Source: Megascapheus bottae (lineage: Eukaryota; Chordata; Mammalia; Rodentia; Geomyidae). From it: a stretch of DNA of 64,000 nucleotides. Below the pieces are notes generated by a model. It was given only the letters and a program-made list of their open reading frames with translations. It had not been told where the DNA came from and made no database searches. Of this stretch, positions 46,235 through 57,232 are shown piece after piece; position 1 is the stretch's first letter; each line of letters opens with the position of its first letter. The position numbers were made by a program, and so were the translations under genes. Where the stretch lies: assembly GCA_024803745.1 (NCBI GenBank), contig JANJXV010000153.1, positions 1,054,001 to 1,118,000 on the forward strand. The letters run 5' to 3'.

Positions 46235-46475
46235 GCCAGGCGCTGGAGGGTCATAATTGTCATTCTACTAGCCAGGGAGAAGGTGATTCAAAGCCTTTGC
46301 AAGCAAAAAAAATGAAAACAAAAAAAACTGTAAGATTCTACTCTCCACTTATCCACCCAAAAACTAAGTGGAGTTGTGGCTAAAACTGGTACAGCATTAG
46401 CCTTGAGGAAAAAGAACTAAGAGACCTTGCCCAGGTCCAAAGTTCAACCTCCCCACCAAGAAAGAAAAAAAAGGA
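46235..46475 (+). repeat. Degraded B1-ID SINE
   Basis: It has tagccaggcgctggagggtc, then gtggagttgtggctaaaact and agcattagccttgaggaaaa, ending in an A-rich tail near 46474. Confidence 0.7.
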
Positions 46476-47280
46476 GTCCAGATACCTTAGTTTAAAAAGT
46501 ATATCTGGATATCTTAGTAGATTTTTCTGATCTTTCCTCATTCATCTGATGGAACCACATAATCTTGATCCTGATCTGACTAAGAGCCTGCATTGTGCTT
46601 AATAAATTCATTCCACATATTCCAGTAGAATCTTGACAGCTAACAGCCACTTACCAATGCTTTATTCTACGTTTAGGCCAGTATGTCTTCATACCATCTA
46701 CACAGTCAGCTATATCATCTTTCCAGAAGTATCATTGAGTGTAGAACACTCAGAACTAAAATAATTGCATAAAGATGTAATAAAACCCCTTGATTCATTA
46801 AGAAAATTTCTGTACCACTTAGAGCAAGTACATTAGTGGTATTTACCTCTAGCCTCTTTTTTAAAAAATTTGTTAACATTGAATTTTACATCATATTTCA
46901 AATGTCATGTTTAACCAACAAGTATTCAAGAAGGGAATCGCTATACAATCACTGGCACATAGATTTTAGAATATAGTAAAAATTAAGCTGAGTCTTTGTA
47001 TGTCATAGATACAGATTAATCTATAATAAAACACATGTCTATAGAGTGTATAGTCTATCCTAGATTTTTATGTCTATGTAGTTATGTTTATATCTCCAAA
47101 ATTATGTCCAGAACTTTGGGTATCAACTATTCAATCATCGCTCTACTACCATTTTAAACTACTATCCATATATTAAGGATATCATGTACCTTTTGATCCT
47201 TGGTCTTAACTTATCTCACTCAACAGGATTCACTCTAATTTCATCCACTACCCCAAAAATGCCATTATTATTTTTTTCTG
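46476..47280. other. AT-rich DNA, no gene seen
   Basis: No gene, RNA or repeat signature is recognised. Frames are short. Confidence 0.4.
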
Positions 47281-47284
47281 TGCA

Positions 47285-47863
47285 GATCTTCTTTTTATGT
47301 ATTTATATTTATTGTAATTTATAGAAGGGTTACATTATATTCACCAGATAGAAGGTGCATTACTTCTCAAACTTTGATACCCCATGTAATGATATGGTCC
47401 CCATTTCCCTTCCCCTACCCCCATTCATGTTCATTTCCCCCCTTCCCTATCCAATTTCAAATAACCAATTAGGCACATATGAAATATATCAGAAAACAAG
47501 GTGAAATATTGTAACAATATGATATAACCAAGGGATAGCAAAAGAGATAAGAGATCACATAGTTCATTAAGGACAACAATCACTCATTATATGAGTTTTG
47601 TTTCTTTATCTTGGAGGTCCTTACATTTAGTGTCATACTATTTGTCACGATGTCTCTAGATTTTGTTCTATTGTAAATCTCTGGTAGCAGAGCCCAAGGT
47701 TTCTACTGAATTTGACAAATGAGGGAGACTCTTGGGCCTATGTTCCTTTGAGTTTGGCTTACTTCAGTTAATATGATTTTTTTCCTTTTCATCCACTTCC
47801 CCGAGAATGCCATTATTTTATCTTGTCGGTTGGCTATGTATCATTCCATTGTGTGTGTGTGTG

Positions 47864-47918
<55 letters not shown>

Positions 47919-47985
47919 ATTACATTTTTTGTAGTAGGGCATCTGGTTGTTTCCATCATCCAACCTCATTTTCTACAGATATTTT
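47285..47985 (-). mobile_element. Old L1 3' fragment with microsatellite
   Basis: The 3'UTR (gaagggttacattatattca, agatagaaggtgcattactt) matches the array's L1 3' end but is more diverged. It is followed by the ORF2 tail (gtttggcttacttcagttaa; cagcat equivalents mutated). The tail is interrupted where cattccattgtgtg expands into a long GT repeat (47849-47921). Frames are destroyed. Confidence 0.8.
47849..47921. repeat. GT dinucleotide microsatellite
   Basis: About 70 bases of GT repeats with GC and TTTG interruptions, lying inside an L1 ORF2 remnant. Confidence 0.95.
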
Positions 47986-47994
47986 GATAGTCTC

Positions 47995-49115
47995 TTTTTT
48001 ATTTTCAGGGTAATGTATAGAGGGGTTACGATTACATTTACAGGTAGTGGACTGCATTACTTCTCACACATTTATTCCACTCCACATGTTTTTGTCCCCA
48101 GTTCCCTCTCCCCTCCCCTTCCCAATCATCTTGTTTCCCCCCTTCCCTTTCCTATTTGACATAAACAAATAAACATATATACAATATGCCAGGGAAAAAT
48201 CAGATACAGTAACAATCTGATATTAACCAAAGGGCAAAATAAGAGATGAGAAATAACATAGTAGATTAAGGACAAAAATCACACAAGATCAAGAGCAACG
48301 ATGACACAAGATATAGCTCTTGTTCCCATATCCTAGAGATCCTTTCATTTAGTCTCATCCTATATGACCTTATATACCTAGGTTTTTGAGTTATTGTAAT
48401 CCTCTGCTAGGAGAGTCCTAGATGTGAACTAATTATTACAAATGAGGGAAACCATTGAGCTTATGTTTCTTTGGGTCTGGCTGCTTCACTTAATATGAAT
48501 TTTTCCAAGTCTTTCCATTTCCTTACAAATGGGGCGATGTCATTCCTTCTGATGGCAGCATAGCATTCCATTGTGTATAAGTACCACATCTTCTTGATTC
48601 AGTCATCTACTGAGTGGCATCTGGGTTGGTTTCATATCTTTGCTATGGTAAATAGTGCGGCAATGAGCATCATTGTGGTAGTGGCTTTAGTATGTCCTTT
48701 TTTCTGGACAATTGGGTAGATGCCAAGTAGTGGATTTGCTGGATCATAGGGGAGCTCTATGTTCAGTCTTTTGAGGAACCACCACAATGCTTTCCCTAGT
48801 GGTTGAACGAGTTTACACTCACACCAACAGTGTAGCTGTGATCCTACCTGGTCACTTCCCCACCAGTATCTCTTATTAGATTTTTTGATAATGGCCATTC
48901 TGACTGGAGTCAGGTGGAATCTCAAAGTTGTTTTGATTTTCATTTCCGTTATTGCTAGAGATATGGAGCATTTCTTCATGTGTCTAAAGCCCATTTTAAT
49001 TTTTTCTTCAGAGAATACTCTTTTAAGTCTTTAGCCCACCTTTTAATAGGATGGTTGTTTCTTTGAAGATTTGTTTGGGAGAGATTCATTTTTTTCAGCT
49101 ATAGATATATTTTAG
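47995..49115 (-). mobile_element. Old L1 3' fragment (3'UTR and ORF2 C-terminus)
   Basis: A second, independent 5'-truncated L1. ORF2 C-terminal codons are readable at 48632-48994 (GFRHMKKCSISLAITEMKIK, HCWCECKLVQPLGKALW, LPYDPANPLLGIYPIVQKKG), with a damaged zinc knuckle (YWWGSDQ where CWRGCGQ is usual). It is clearly older than the array copies. Confidence 0.88.
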
Positions 49116-49144
49116 ATAACTACATATATTTTTGTAGAAAAAAG

Positions 49145-49290
49145 AATGGAAGCCATCATGCTGGCTCACAACTTAATTTCAGCTACTTAGGAGGCTCAGG
49201 GCTTAGGATCACAGGTCAAAGCCAACCAGGGCCCTACAGTGTGTGAGATCAAACTCTGTGAACATACAATGACTGTAAGAGGAATCTCAC
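49145..49290 (+). repeat. B1-type SINE half
   Basis: It has gctggctcacaacttaattt, agctacttaggaggctcagg and agccaaccagggccc. It lacks the ID half. Confidence 0.65.
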
Positions 49291-49292
49291 TG

Positions 49293-49490
49293 CCTGGGAA
49301 TGTAGCCTAATGGTAGAGTGCTCACCTAGAATGCATGAAGACCTAGGTTCTATTCACCGGTACCGCATATTCAGAAAAAAGCTAGAAGTGGCGCTGTGTT
49401 TCAAGAGGCAGAGCACTCACCTTGGGCAAGCGAGTCCAATGAAAATGTCTAGGCCCTGAGTCCAAGCCGTAGGACTGGCAAAAAGAAAAA
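49293..49490 (+). repeat. ID-ID dimer SINE
   Basis: It has tggtagagtgctcacctaga, ttctattcaccggtaccgca, aagctagaagtggcgctgtg and caagccgtaggactggcaaa, then an A-rich tail. All parts are present. Confidence 0.85.
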
Positions 49491-49594
49491 AAAGAGCAAT
49501 CTTACTTAAGTAACAAGGAATGTACCCTATATTTATACAGACTGAAAAATTCATTAAGAAATTAGAAAATATGTATAAAGTGCATAATTTCTTT

Positions 49595-49690
49595 TGTGTG
49601 TTGGCACTGGGTCTTCAACTGAGTGCTTCAGCTCTATCCCTGACCTTTTCTGCTCAAGGCTAGCACTGTACCAATGCAGCCCCAAATCAA
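49595..49690 (-). repeat. ID-derived fragment
   Basis: It has ctgagtgcttcagctctatc and tctgctcaaggctagcactg, a short minus-strand half-element. Confidence 0.5.
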
Positions 49691-49894
49691 CTATCTTCAA
49701 TTGAGATATAAGCGATGAATATTTCAGGGTGCTTCATGAAAAACATTTTTATAAATTGAAACTTTCAACACAGTCTTATTTTAGTATGAATGTTGAGATG
49801 GGAAGAGACAGAAAAAGTGAAATGTTTCCTGATCCCCATAGAGAAGAGACTCAGCAGAACCACTGTGGTCTGCAGGCTTCTTTGTGAGTTTTGT

Positions 49895-50110
49895 TTGCTT
49901 GTTTGATTTTTGTCAATTGTGGGGCTTGAACTCTGGGCCTGGGCACTGTCCCTGAGCTCTTCAGCTCAAGGCTAGTGCTTTAATCTGTGAGCCACAGTGC
50001 CACTTCTGGTTTTTCTGGCAGTTAACTGGGTACTTTGGCTGGCTTTAAACTTTGATTCTCAGATCTTAGCCTCCTGAGTAGCTAAGATTATAGGTGTGAG
50101 GTACCATCAC
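49895..50110 (-). repeat. B1-ID dimer SINE
   Basis: It has gcttgaactctgggcctggg, cagctcaaggctagtgcttt, ttctcagatcttagcctcct and attataggtgtgaggtacc. Confidence 0.85.
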
Positions 50111-50479
50111 CAGGCTGCTGCTCTGTTACTATGCAGGTTCTGGATCAAGAACTTCAAGTTCTTACTTCAATTTTTTCTTCTCTTGCCTGATACTCTGCCA
50201 TTAGAACGAAGCCCCAGTTCCTGGTCTTTGTTGGTTAATGAGAGATATTATGATTTTCTAATATTCAGAGCAATGATTATAAAACCCAGCATTTTACTTA
50301 CTTGAATAAATTAAGAGACAGGACCTAGTGAGATGGAAAACAAAATTTTTTTTCAAGTTGCTATCCTGTTCTAATGCATAAGTCTGGCTATTTTGCTTAC
50401 ACACAAATATGTATTTTACCAATTTCTACTCTATTTTTGCTTAGCTTAAATCCACCACTGCCATTTCATAGATTTTGTT

Positions 50480-50752
50480 GTTGTTGTTTGCGGTGCTTGA
50501 ACTCTGTGCCTGGGCTGTTCCTCAGATCTTCAGTTCAATGCCAGTGCTCTACTACTTTTGATTTGGCCAGTCCTGGGCTTGAACTCAGGGACTGAGCACT
50601 GTCCTTATATTTTCTCAAGGCTAGGGCTCTACCACTTCAGCCTCAGCACCACTTCCAGCATTTTTCTATGTATGTGATATTGAGGAATTGAACCCAGGTC
50701 TTCGTGCATGCTAGGCAAGCACTCTACCACTAGGCCAAACTCCCAGCCCAAA
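50480..50752 (-). repeat. ID fragment followed by ID-ID dimer SINE
   Basis: A short ID piece (gcttgaactctgtgcctggg) breaks off near 50558. A full minus-strand ID-ID dimer then follows (gggcttgaactcagggactg; 'catgctaggcaagcactcta'). Confidence 0.8.
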
Positions 50753-50784
50753 ATTATTCATCATTACTATTAGCTATCTTCTTT

Positions 50785-51015
50785 TTTTTATTATTGATTC
50801 GTCATGTTGCTTGGACTTTGGGCCTGGACTGTCCCTGACCTCTTCAGCTCAAGGCTAGCGCTCTTCCTCTACAGCTCCATTTTTGGTTTCTGGTAGTTAA
50901 TTGGTGATGTAAGTCTCACAAACATATGTGTCCAGGCTGGCTTTGGGCTTTGAACCAAGATCCTCCAATCTCAGCCTCCATAGTAGGTAGAATTACACGC
51001 TTCAGCCAGCAGTGC
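50785..51015 (-). repeat. B1-ID dimer SINE
   Basis: It has ggactttgggcctggactgt, cagctcaaggctagcgctct and aatctcagcctccatagtag. The TC microsatellite begins just after its end. Confidence 0.8.
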
Positions 51016-51026
51016 CTGACTGTTTG

Positions 51027-51154
51027 ATGTCTCTGTCTCTGTTTCTCTGTCTGTCTGTCTCTGTCTGTCTGCCTGTCTGTCTCTCTGTCTCTCTGTCTCT
51101 CTCTCTCTGCCTCTGTCTCTCTCTCTGTCTCTCTGTCTCTCTCTCTCTGTCTCT

Positions 51155-51232
<78 letters not shown>

Positions 51233-51248
51233 GTCTCTCTCTGTCCCT
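51027..51248. repeat. TCTG/TC microsatellite
   Basis: About 220 bases of TCTG repeats grade into pure TC and back. The Ser/Leu-rich frame across it is an artefact. Confidence 0.97.
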
Positions 51249-51249
51249 C

Positions 51250-51440
51250 TTTTGGTTGTAAGACTTTAATTGTGCACCTGGGCAGTGTCCCTGGGCTCTT
51301 CAGCTCAAGGCTACAACCTTAAACACCTTGAGCCACAGTGTCACTTCTGGTTTTCTGGTGCTTAAGTGGAAGAAACAGTTTCATGCACTTTAGTGTCTGG
51401 CCTGGCTTTGAACTGTGATCCTCAGAACCCAACCTTCTTC
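51250..51440 (-). repeat. B1-ID dimer SINE
   Basis: It has tgcacctgggcagtgtccct, cttcagctcaaggctacaac and the B1 part (ggcctggctttgaactgtga). It is truncated at the B1 end. Confidence 0.75.
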
Positions 51441-51540
51441 ATTTCCAGCTTTTTTTTGGTGTAAGTGGTACAGAGTAATTGAACACAGGGCTTTGTGCAT
51501 ACTAGGCAAGCAAACTACCACTAGTGTGCACTCCAGCCTT
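51441..51540 (-). repeat. ID-derived half SINE
   Basis: It has gtaagtggtacagagtaatt and catactaggcaagcaaacta, the left half of a dimer in reverse. Confidence 0.6.
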
Positions 51541-51544
51541 AGAT

Positions 51545-51782
51545 AAGGGCTTTCTTTTTCTTTTTCTTTTTTTCACTCATGGGGCTTGAACTCTGGGCCT
51601 GGATGTTTACCTTAAGCTCTTCAGCTCAAGGCAAGAGCTCTACCACTTGAGGCACATTGTCATTTTGAATTTTCTGGATTATTTGGAAATAAGATTCTCA
51701 CAGATTTTTATGCCTGGGCCGTCTTTGAACCTCGATCCTCCAGGGTAGCTAGGATTACCAGGGTGAGCCACCAGTCACGGGC
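51545..51782 (-). repeat. B1-ID dimer SINE
   Basis: It has gcttgaactctgggcctgga, cagctcaaggcaagagctct and gtgagccaccagtcacgggc, complete with moderate divergence. Confidence 0.8.
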
Positions 51783-51794
51783 ATTAAATTATTA

Positions 51795-51900
51795 TTTTTT
51801 GCATGTCCTATGGCTTCAACTCATGGCCAGAGCACTATCCTAGGGCTTGCTCAAGGATAGAACTTTACTTCAGCCAGCCAACTCCCGGTCCAAATAGGCC
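51795..51900 (-). repeat. Degraded ID fragment
   Basis: It has catgtcctatggcttcaact and gcttgctcaaggatagaact, a short and old remnant. Confidence 0.45.
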
Positions 51901-52034
51901 ACTCTTGAAGCTAGAATTACAGAGATCTGCCATAATACTGGCATGTTGTTATCTAAGTATATAATTTTTCTTCTATTTTTGATGGCTTTTCCTTAGTGTA
52001 CATATTTCCTACATATTTTATGGAAAACTTCCTT

Positions 52035-52242
52035 CCCACTGGGGCCATAAGTTAAGCCTAGTGGAAGCGTTCTTGCCGAGCATGAATGAAGACCCAAGTT
52101 CAATTCCTCAGCACAACATTGATAAAAAAAGATAAAAGTGGTGCTGTGGCACATGTGATAGAACTTGCGCCTTAAGAATAAACAAAAACAAAAACAACGA
52201 TCGTGCTCAGGTCCTGAGTCTAAGCCCAGTACTGGCAAAAAA
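52035..52242 (+). repeat. ID-ID dimer SINE
   Basis: It has gcctagtggaagcgttcttg, agttcaattcctcagcacaa and gtggtgctgtggcacatgtg. A small insertion of A-rich DNA splits the right half, which ends in a poly(A). Confidence 0.8.
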
Positions 52243-52284
52243 AATTCTGCCCAAAGTAGACATTTAAACTTATTGTACTTTTCA

Positions 52285-52400
52285 AAAAATTTGTTGTTCA
52301 AGGTGATATACAAAGAGATTGCTGTTACATATGTAATGAGTACATTTCTTGTAAACACTGTTACCCCCTCCCCCATTTTCTCTTTCCTTCCCCCCAAGTC
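52285..52400. repeat. Second copy of unclear old repeat
   Basis: Matches the block at 45590-45830 in order and sense; see that entry. Confidence 0.45.
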
Positions 52401-52404
52401 ATAA

Positions 52405-52820
52405 ATTTCATTTACAACAAATATATATGTATTTTCATTCCTGAAAAAAATAGTTTAAAATGTGTTCAAATAAATGATGTAGGTTGATATATTTATCAAA
52501 ATGGATTACTTGAACTCTAAAATAAACATTCTAAGGAATTTTTCTCATAAAATTGTAGTAATGCTATAAAACTAATATAAAAGGAATTTTAGTTATTAAT
52601 TTCTTATGTTTTACCTTTAACATTATTACACTAAGCATACTGTTTATGGTATTAATACAGACAGCATGAAATATGATTATGTAAAAAAATTAAATGATGA
52701 AAAAATAGTAAGGTTGGGGGCCAGTAGTTTGGCTTGGTGGCACACACCCTGGACTGGCAAAAAAGAAGTAGCGTTAGATAAAACAGATTTATTTCCAAAT
52801 GTGTGGAAAATGGTATGATT
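52405..52820. other. AT-rich DNA, no gene seen
   Basis: No gene or family is recognised; short frames only. A SINE scrap (cttggtggcacacaccctgg) may lie at 52730-52765. Confidence 0.4.
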
Positions 52821-52824
52821 TCTT

Positions 52825-53015
52825 GTTTGGCTAGTCCTGGGCTTGACCTGAGGGACCAGGAACTGTCCTTGGCCACATTTGTTCAAGGGTGGCACTCTTA
52901 CACCTGAGCAACAGTGCCCCATCTGCTTTTTCTGTGTATGCAGTGTCGAAGAATTGAATCAAGGTCTTCTTGTATACTAGGCGAGCACTCTACAACTAGG
53001 CAACATTAAAAGCCA
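52825..53015 (-). repeat. ID-ID dimer SINE
   Basis: It has 'ggctagtcctgggcttgacc', then ttctgtgtatgcagtgtcga, then tactaggcgagcactctaca. It is complete but diverged. Confidence 0.75.
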
Positions 53016-53429
53016 AAGTAGATTTTTGATGCTATTGTGGAGTTTTAATTTTCTTAAATATTTGTACAAAGCACAATGGATATATAATCAGACTTGAACT
53101 CACAGAACAGAGTCCCACATAATATTACAGTTACTCTGGCACTTCTCCCGATTGACAAAACACATTTCCAGGCATCTGCTCTGTCCTTAAGCTTTGGTAG
53201 CTGACTTGTCTTTCCATGGAGGCCTGGCCTGGATTCCTGGTGATTCCATGCATTTCATAGTTCCCTGTATATCCAGTAAGGTTGTCTTCTATGGGACCAG
53301 ACCGGTCTGGTTTTTGGCCCACCCAGGACCTATGTGTCTGAGGTCTCACATTATAAGTGGAAAATAAAACACAGTATAATAAGCACTGAAGAACTGCACA
53401 CCATAATATTAACAATGAGAGTTTAATAG

Positions 53430-53954
53430 TTAGCAAAGTAAATACAATGAATACTTGACAAGAATCATGAGAGCAAGATAAAGAGATTTCTTTTTAGGAA
53501 GGGGACAGGGAAGCTCTAAATCCAGATTGGCCTCCAAGTTGCCTTCAGACAGTAATTCTACTTCCGAGTCCTCAGAAGGGTCTCCTTCCTCATGAGAAAC
53601 AGAATGTCCTTCCTGAGTTAAGAGGGGGATGGATTCTGGTTTGTCGAATGGAGATTGAGTCTCTTTTAGTGAGATGGATGGGTCTGGATATTCTGTGAGG
53701 ATGGATTCATTTTCCTCCAATGAATCCAGTATTGAGAGTACACTTGCTGCTTCCCATGGGGACATTTTCCATGAGCCCAGCGTGTGCCCCTTCAGCTTGC
53801 ACAATAAGTGGAGTGTTCTCTGACTCAGATGGACTGACTCTGGGTGGAGTGTGAAAGGAAACGGAAGGAAATCTGGCTGCTCTTTTTCTTCCTCCATAGT
53901 ATCTGCAGGTTCAACTGTGTCACACATGGGGTTCAGAGCAAAAGGTATATCCAT
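53430..53954 (-). pseudogene. Unrecognised 174-codon frame
   Basis: This long open frame starts MDIPFALNPMCDTVEPADTM, is rich in Glu, Ser, Pro and Leu, and has acidic low-complexity stretches (EEGDPSEDSEVELLSEG) and a hydrophobic C-terminus. I do not recognise a domain. It exceeds the frame length expected by chance here, and its composition is protein-like, not repeat-like. It may be a surviving exon or part of a retrocopy that includes the coding-like DNA to 54760. I see no confirming splice sites. Confidence 0.35.
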
Positions 53955-54439
53955 AGGACTCTAAACCTGTTTGGTAATTTCTACAGAAGGCCCATGGTTT
54001 CTGGAGTGCAGTGATGATTCTCAGTCTCCATCAGTCACCAGCTCCATTGGTGGGTTTTTCATCCGGAGTTCAGGATAAGCTCTTACACGATGACCCAAAC
54101 CTAAGAATGGAAAAAGGTACAGAGTGGACAGAGTGGACTCTGCAAGTTGAAGTGTCACTCAACTTCCATGAGGATGTATTGGAGGAACCTGTAGAACTGG
54201 AGTTTGGACTGAACACTGAGGAGGTGTAGGGTCTTTCTAATGAGTGCTTATTCCCGAGTCCTTTCAGAGGACAGACATTACCTGGCTGACACCACCCATA
54301 AAGGGCATTTTGCCAAGCTCTGTAGAAGTAAGGGCCAACCAATATCTAGACCACATGGGCTTCCTACTCACAGGTTCTGAGGCACCCACACCAGGACTTC
54401 TACTTTTTCTTGGTCTTACTGGTCACATATTCCTCCAGC

Positions 54440-54760
54440 TGGTCAAAAAGTTTGTGTTTAGAAGAGCAGGTCCAAAGCCGACATGTGGAGCCTCATATAG
54501 AGCTTGAGTTGTGTCAGGGTGTGGCAGTTCTTGAACTCGTAGAAATCACTCGGGTAGAAGTCCATTCACATCGTATAGATGGAACACATGATGCTGTGGG
54601 CACATTCGGTACAAGGAAAGTGAGAGCCTTCTCTCTCCATCCTGAGCCTTTTACCAAAGCCCCTTTCTTGCAGGATTCTAATGCTGTGGCTGTCCTGCAG
54701 AGATGTGCACTTATGTGCTGGGAGGGGTGTAAGAGACACTCGAGAACAGGATGACTTTTA
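54440..54760 (-). pseudogene. Unrecognised broken coding-like segment
   Basis: On the minus strand one frame reads from a stop near 54750 through CTSLQDSHSIRIL, SHFPCTECAHSIMCSIYTM, an in-frame TGA, then MDFYPSDFYEFKNCHTLTQL and MRLHMSALDLLF to a TAA. A further frame continues HKLFDQLEEYVTSKTKKK and a stop at about 54389, as if one base had been gained. The reading is strongly protein-like but interrupted twice, so I call a pseudogene. I do not recognise the family. No introns are evident, which would fit a processed copy. Confidence 0.4.
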
Positions 54761-54899
54761 CACCCCACTTCCAGAAGCTTCTGAGAGAGGCCTCTATGCA
54801 TCTGTCCAAAGTAAACGCACCTTAAATTAACTAACTAAATGCTCTAAATAAATCAATAAGTGAATGCTCTACATAAAGAACTAAATGCTCATTGCTCTA

Positions 54900-55130
54900 A
54901 TCTTAGCCACCCAGCAGGCTGAGCTCTGAAGATCACAGTGGAAAGCCAGTCTAGTCAGTAAAAGTCTAAAGGCACTTGTCTTCAATTAGGCAGCAAAAAG
55001 CCAGAACTTGACCTATGACTCAAATGGTACAGTGCTAATTTTTGAACACCAAACGGATGGCATTTAGACCTGGGTTCAGGTTCAAGTGGCAGCACTGGAC
55101 CACACACCAAAATGTAAATGCTTTCAGGTT
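54900..55130 (+). repeat. Old B1-ID SINE
   Basis: It has cagcaggctgagctctgaag, caattaggcagcaaaaagcc and gactcaaatggtacagtgct, a heavily mutated dimer. Confidence 0.6.
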
Positions 55131-55869
55131 CTAACAGGCAAAGCTATCACAATCCCTCCCTGATGGCTCAAAAGTGATTCAGCCCCCAGCTTTCCCTCTC
55201 ACTCCAGTATTTCACAGGCCTCCGCCATTAGTACTGACACCTCATTTCTTACTGGGAAATGGGATTTCCTAGGATGTCACCTAGGTGAGGGCTGCAGTTG
55301 GGAGCCACTTACTCATGCCTGAAATCCAACTTCTCAGTAAGCACACTGTTGAGACTCCAGTAGCTTGTGAGGGAAATGAAATGGCATGGTGTCCCAGTCA
55401 TAATGAAGTAGTTTGTGCACTTGTATCATGCTTAGCTCCCCTGTGAACACCCCAGTGAACCAAACAGGCTCAGAGAGGAGCCAAGTATTCCAAGGCTTGG
55501 CCAGGAGTGGTGAGCAAACATGGGTTTGGAGGGGGAACACTCACTTTTTCAAGAGAATTTCCAGCAACTACTACATTGTCCTCCACTATTTGAAATTGTG
55601 CAGGAAGTTTCCCACATAAAAGAGATCACCTTTCTGGTAGGCAGGGATCAGCTTTGTCAGCAGCATCTCCAACAGGCCTTCCTCCAGGATCCATAGGTTA
55701 CAAGGCTCATTCTGAGTCTGAGCTTACTTACCATCACATTATGTTGGCAAAACAGTGGATATTTCAAACGTAGGAATGGGACCACACTTCACACTGAGGA
55801 ATTGGTATAGAGTAGATTGGAAATGACACACTCTAATCTCAGTATAGTCACTTGAAAGCACACAAGAAG
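55131..55869. other. Unique DNA left of the X paralogue, no gene seen
   Basis: No family or exon is recognised. Just before 55870 there is no A-tract, unlike the array, where X follows an L1 poly(A). Confidence 0.45.
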
Positions 55870-57232
55870 GTTGTAGTTTGTGGGCAGGATGATGGGTTCA
55901 AATAGGTTTCCTCTCAATATACCTCATCTGAGTTTCCCTGGAGTTTCCTGGCTTTCTTCCTAGAGAAATGCCTGATATACTGGAATTTTGTCTTGGCCCT
56001 GATCCAGCATCTACTTCTTCAAGTGAGACATCCATATCTCTCATGCCTGAGATCCGAGCCTCCTGACCTTTGGCAACAGCACAGCAACATCTTTCTTCCT
56101 CCTGAGCCACAGGCCAAGGGAGCTGACTTGAGCTGGTTGTCACATACAGTGGCTTGGTTACCAGGGTTCCATATTCTGTTCCATTGTGAGGGAGGTAGGG
56201 TCACATTTCAAGGCCCAATGACCAAAGCTCCTTGCTCACAGAAGACCGCCCCAAAGACATACTGGAGGCTGAATCTCCCTTCCCACCTCACATATGGATG
56301 TAGTAAACAGCACACCTTTTTGTTCAAATCCCAAGTCATTAATTAGGCGTAAGTGCTAGCCTGGTCTCAGGCTCAAGGAGCCTTTCTTAGGTAAGATCCA
56401 AACTTAACTGTCACTATTCCCCTTAGACTTCACAAGACATTTTGCTTCACAGTGCCTTCTCAGCTTGCATTTTGCCTCTTGCACATTTTTTTTGCTAGTC
56501 CTGGGACTTGACCTCAGAGCCTGACCATTGTTCTTAGGCTTTCTTTAGGCTATAGCTGTCCCACCAAGCCACAGCACCACTTCCAGAGTTTTCTATGTAT
56601 ATGGTACTGCAGAATCAAACCGGACTCTTTTTGTGTGGTAGCCAAGCACTCTACAAATAGATGAAAGACCCAGGCCATCTTGCACATATTTTTCACTTCA
56701 ATCTACTAGGACGTTGTTAGGTTTCTCTATCCTAATCTATTTTTCTTCCTGATGAATATCTGTGCTGTCATCTGTAAAAATGCAAGTGGGAAAATCACAG
56801 AAGCATTGGTGACATAAAAAAAAGTCATACAGACATAGATAAGTGTTCATTCTTTGTAGGAGAAAGGATATTTTGATATGATGATGATGACTATTTATAA
56901 ATACTTAATCGGGGTTTAGACTTTGGCCCAGTGGTAGAGTGCTTGCCTAGCATCCATGAAGATCTAGGTTTGAGTCCTTAATATCACACAGATATAAAAA
57001 TCCATATGGCAATGTGGCTCAAGTGGCAGAGGGCTAGACTTGGGAAAAGCCAAGAGCAGTGCTCAGGCCCTGAGTTCAAGCCCCAGAAAAAACAAAAGAA
57101 AAGAAAAGAAAAGAAATGTGCTTTTTACAAGTTATTCACTCACAGCATTTGCCTCTGAATTCTTCGCTTCTGCATCTTGTGACTTATCCCTTTCCCTCAA
57201 TGTAGACAAGAAAAACAGATTTTATTACTTGC
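55870..57232 (+). repeat. L1-free paralogue of the array's X segment
   Basis: Over about 1.36 kb it matches the minus-strand sense of the array's X segments, from gttgtagt at one end to gacaagaaaaacagat at the other. It includes both ID-ID SINEs (about 56485-56670 and 56910-57100) and a short GAT tract (56876-56891). It lacks the D/E deletion. Divergence from the array units is clearly larger than between units. Neither side shows L1 sequence, so it represents X before, or independent of, association with L1. Shared SINEs mean that both derive from one ancestral locus by duplication. Confidence 0.88.

Noticed and set aside
51012..51269. Ser/Leu-rich 85-codon frame resembling a signal peptide
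   Set aside because: It is a translation of the TC/TCTG microsatellite.
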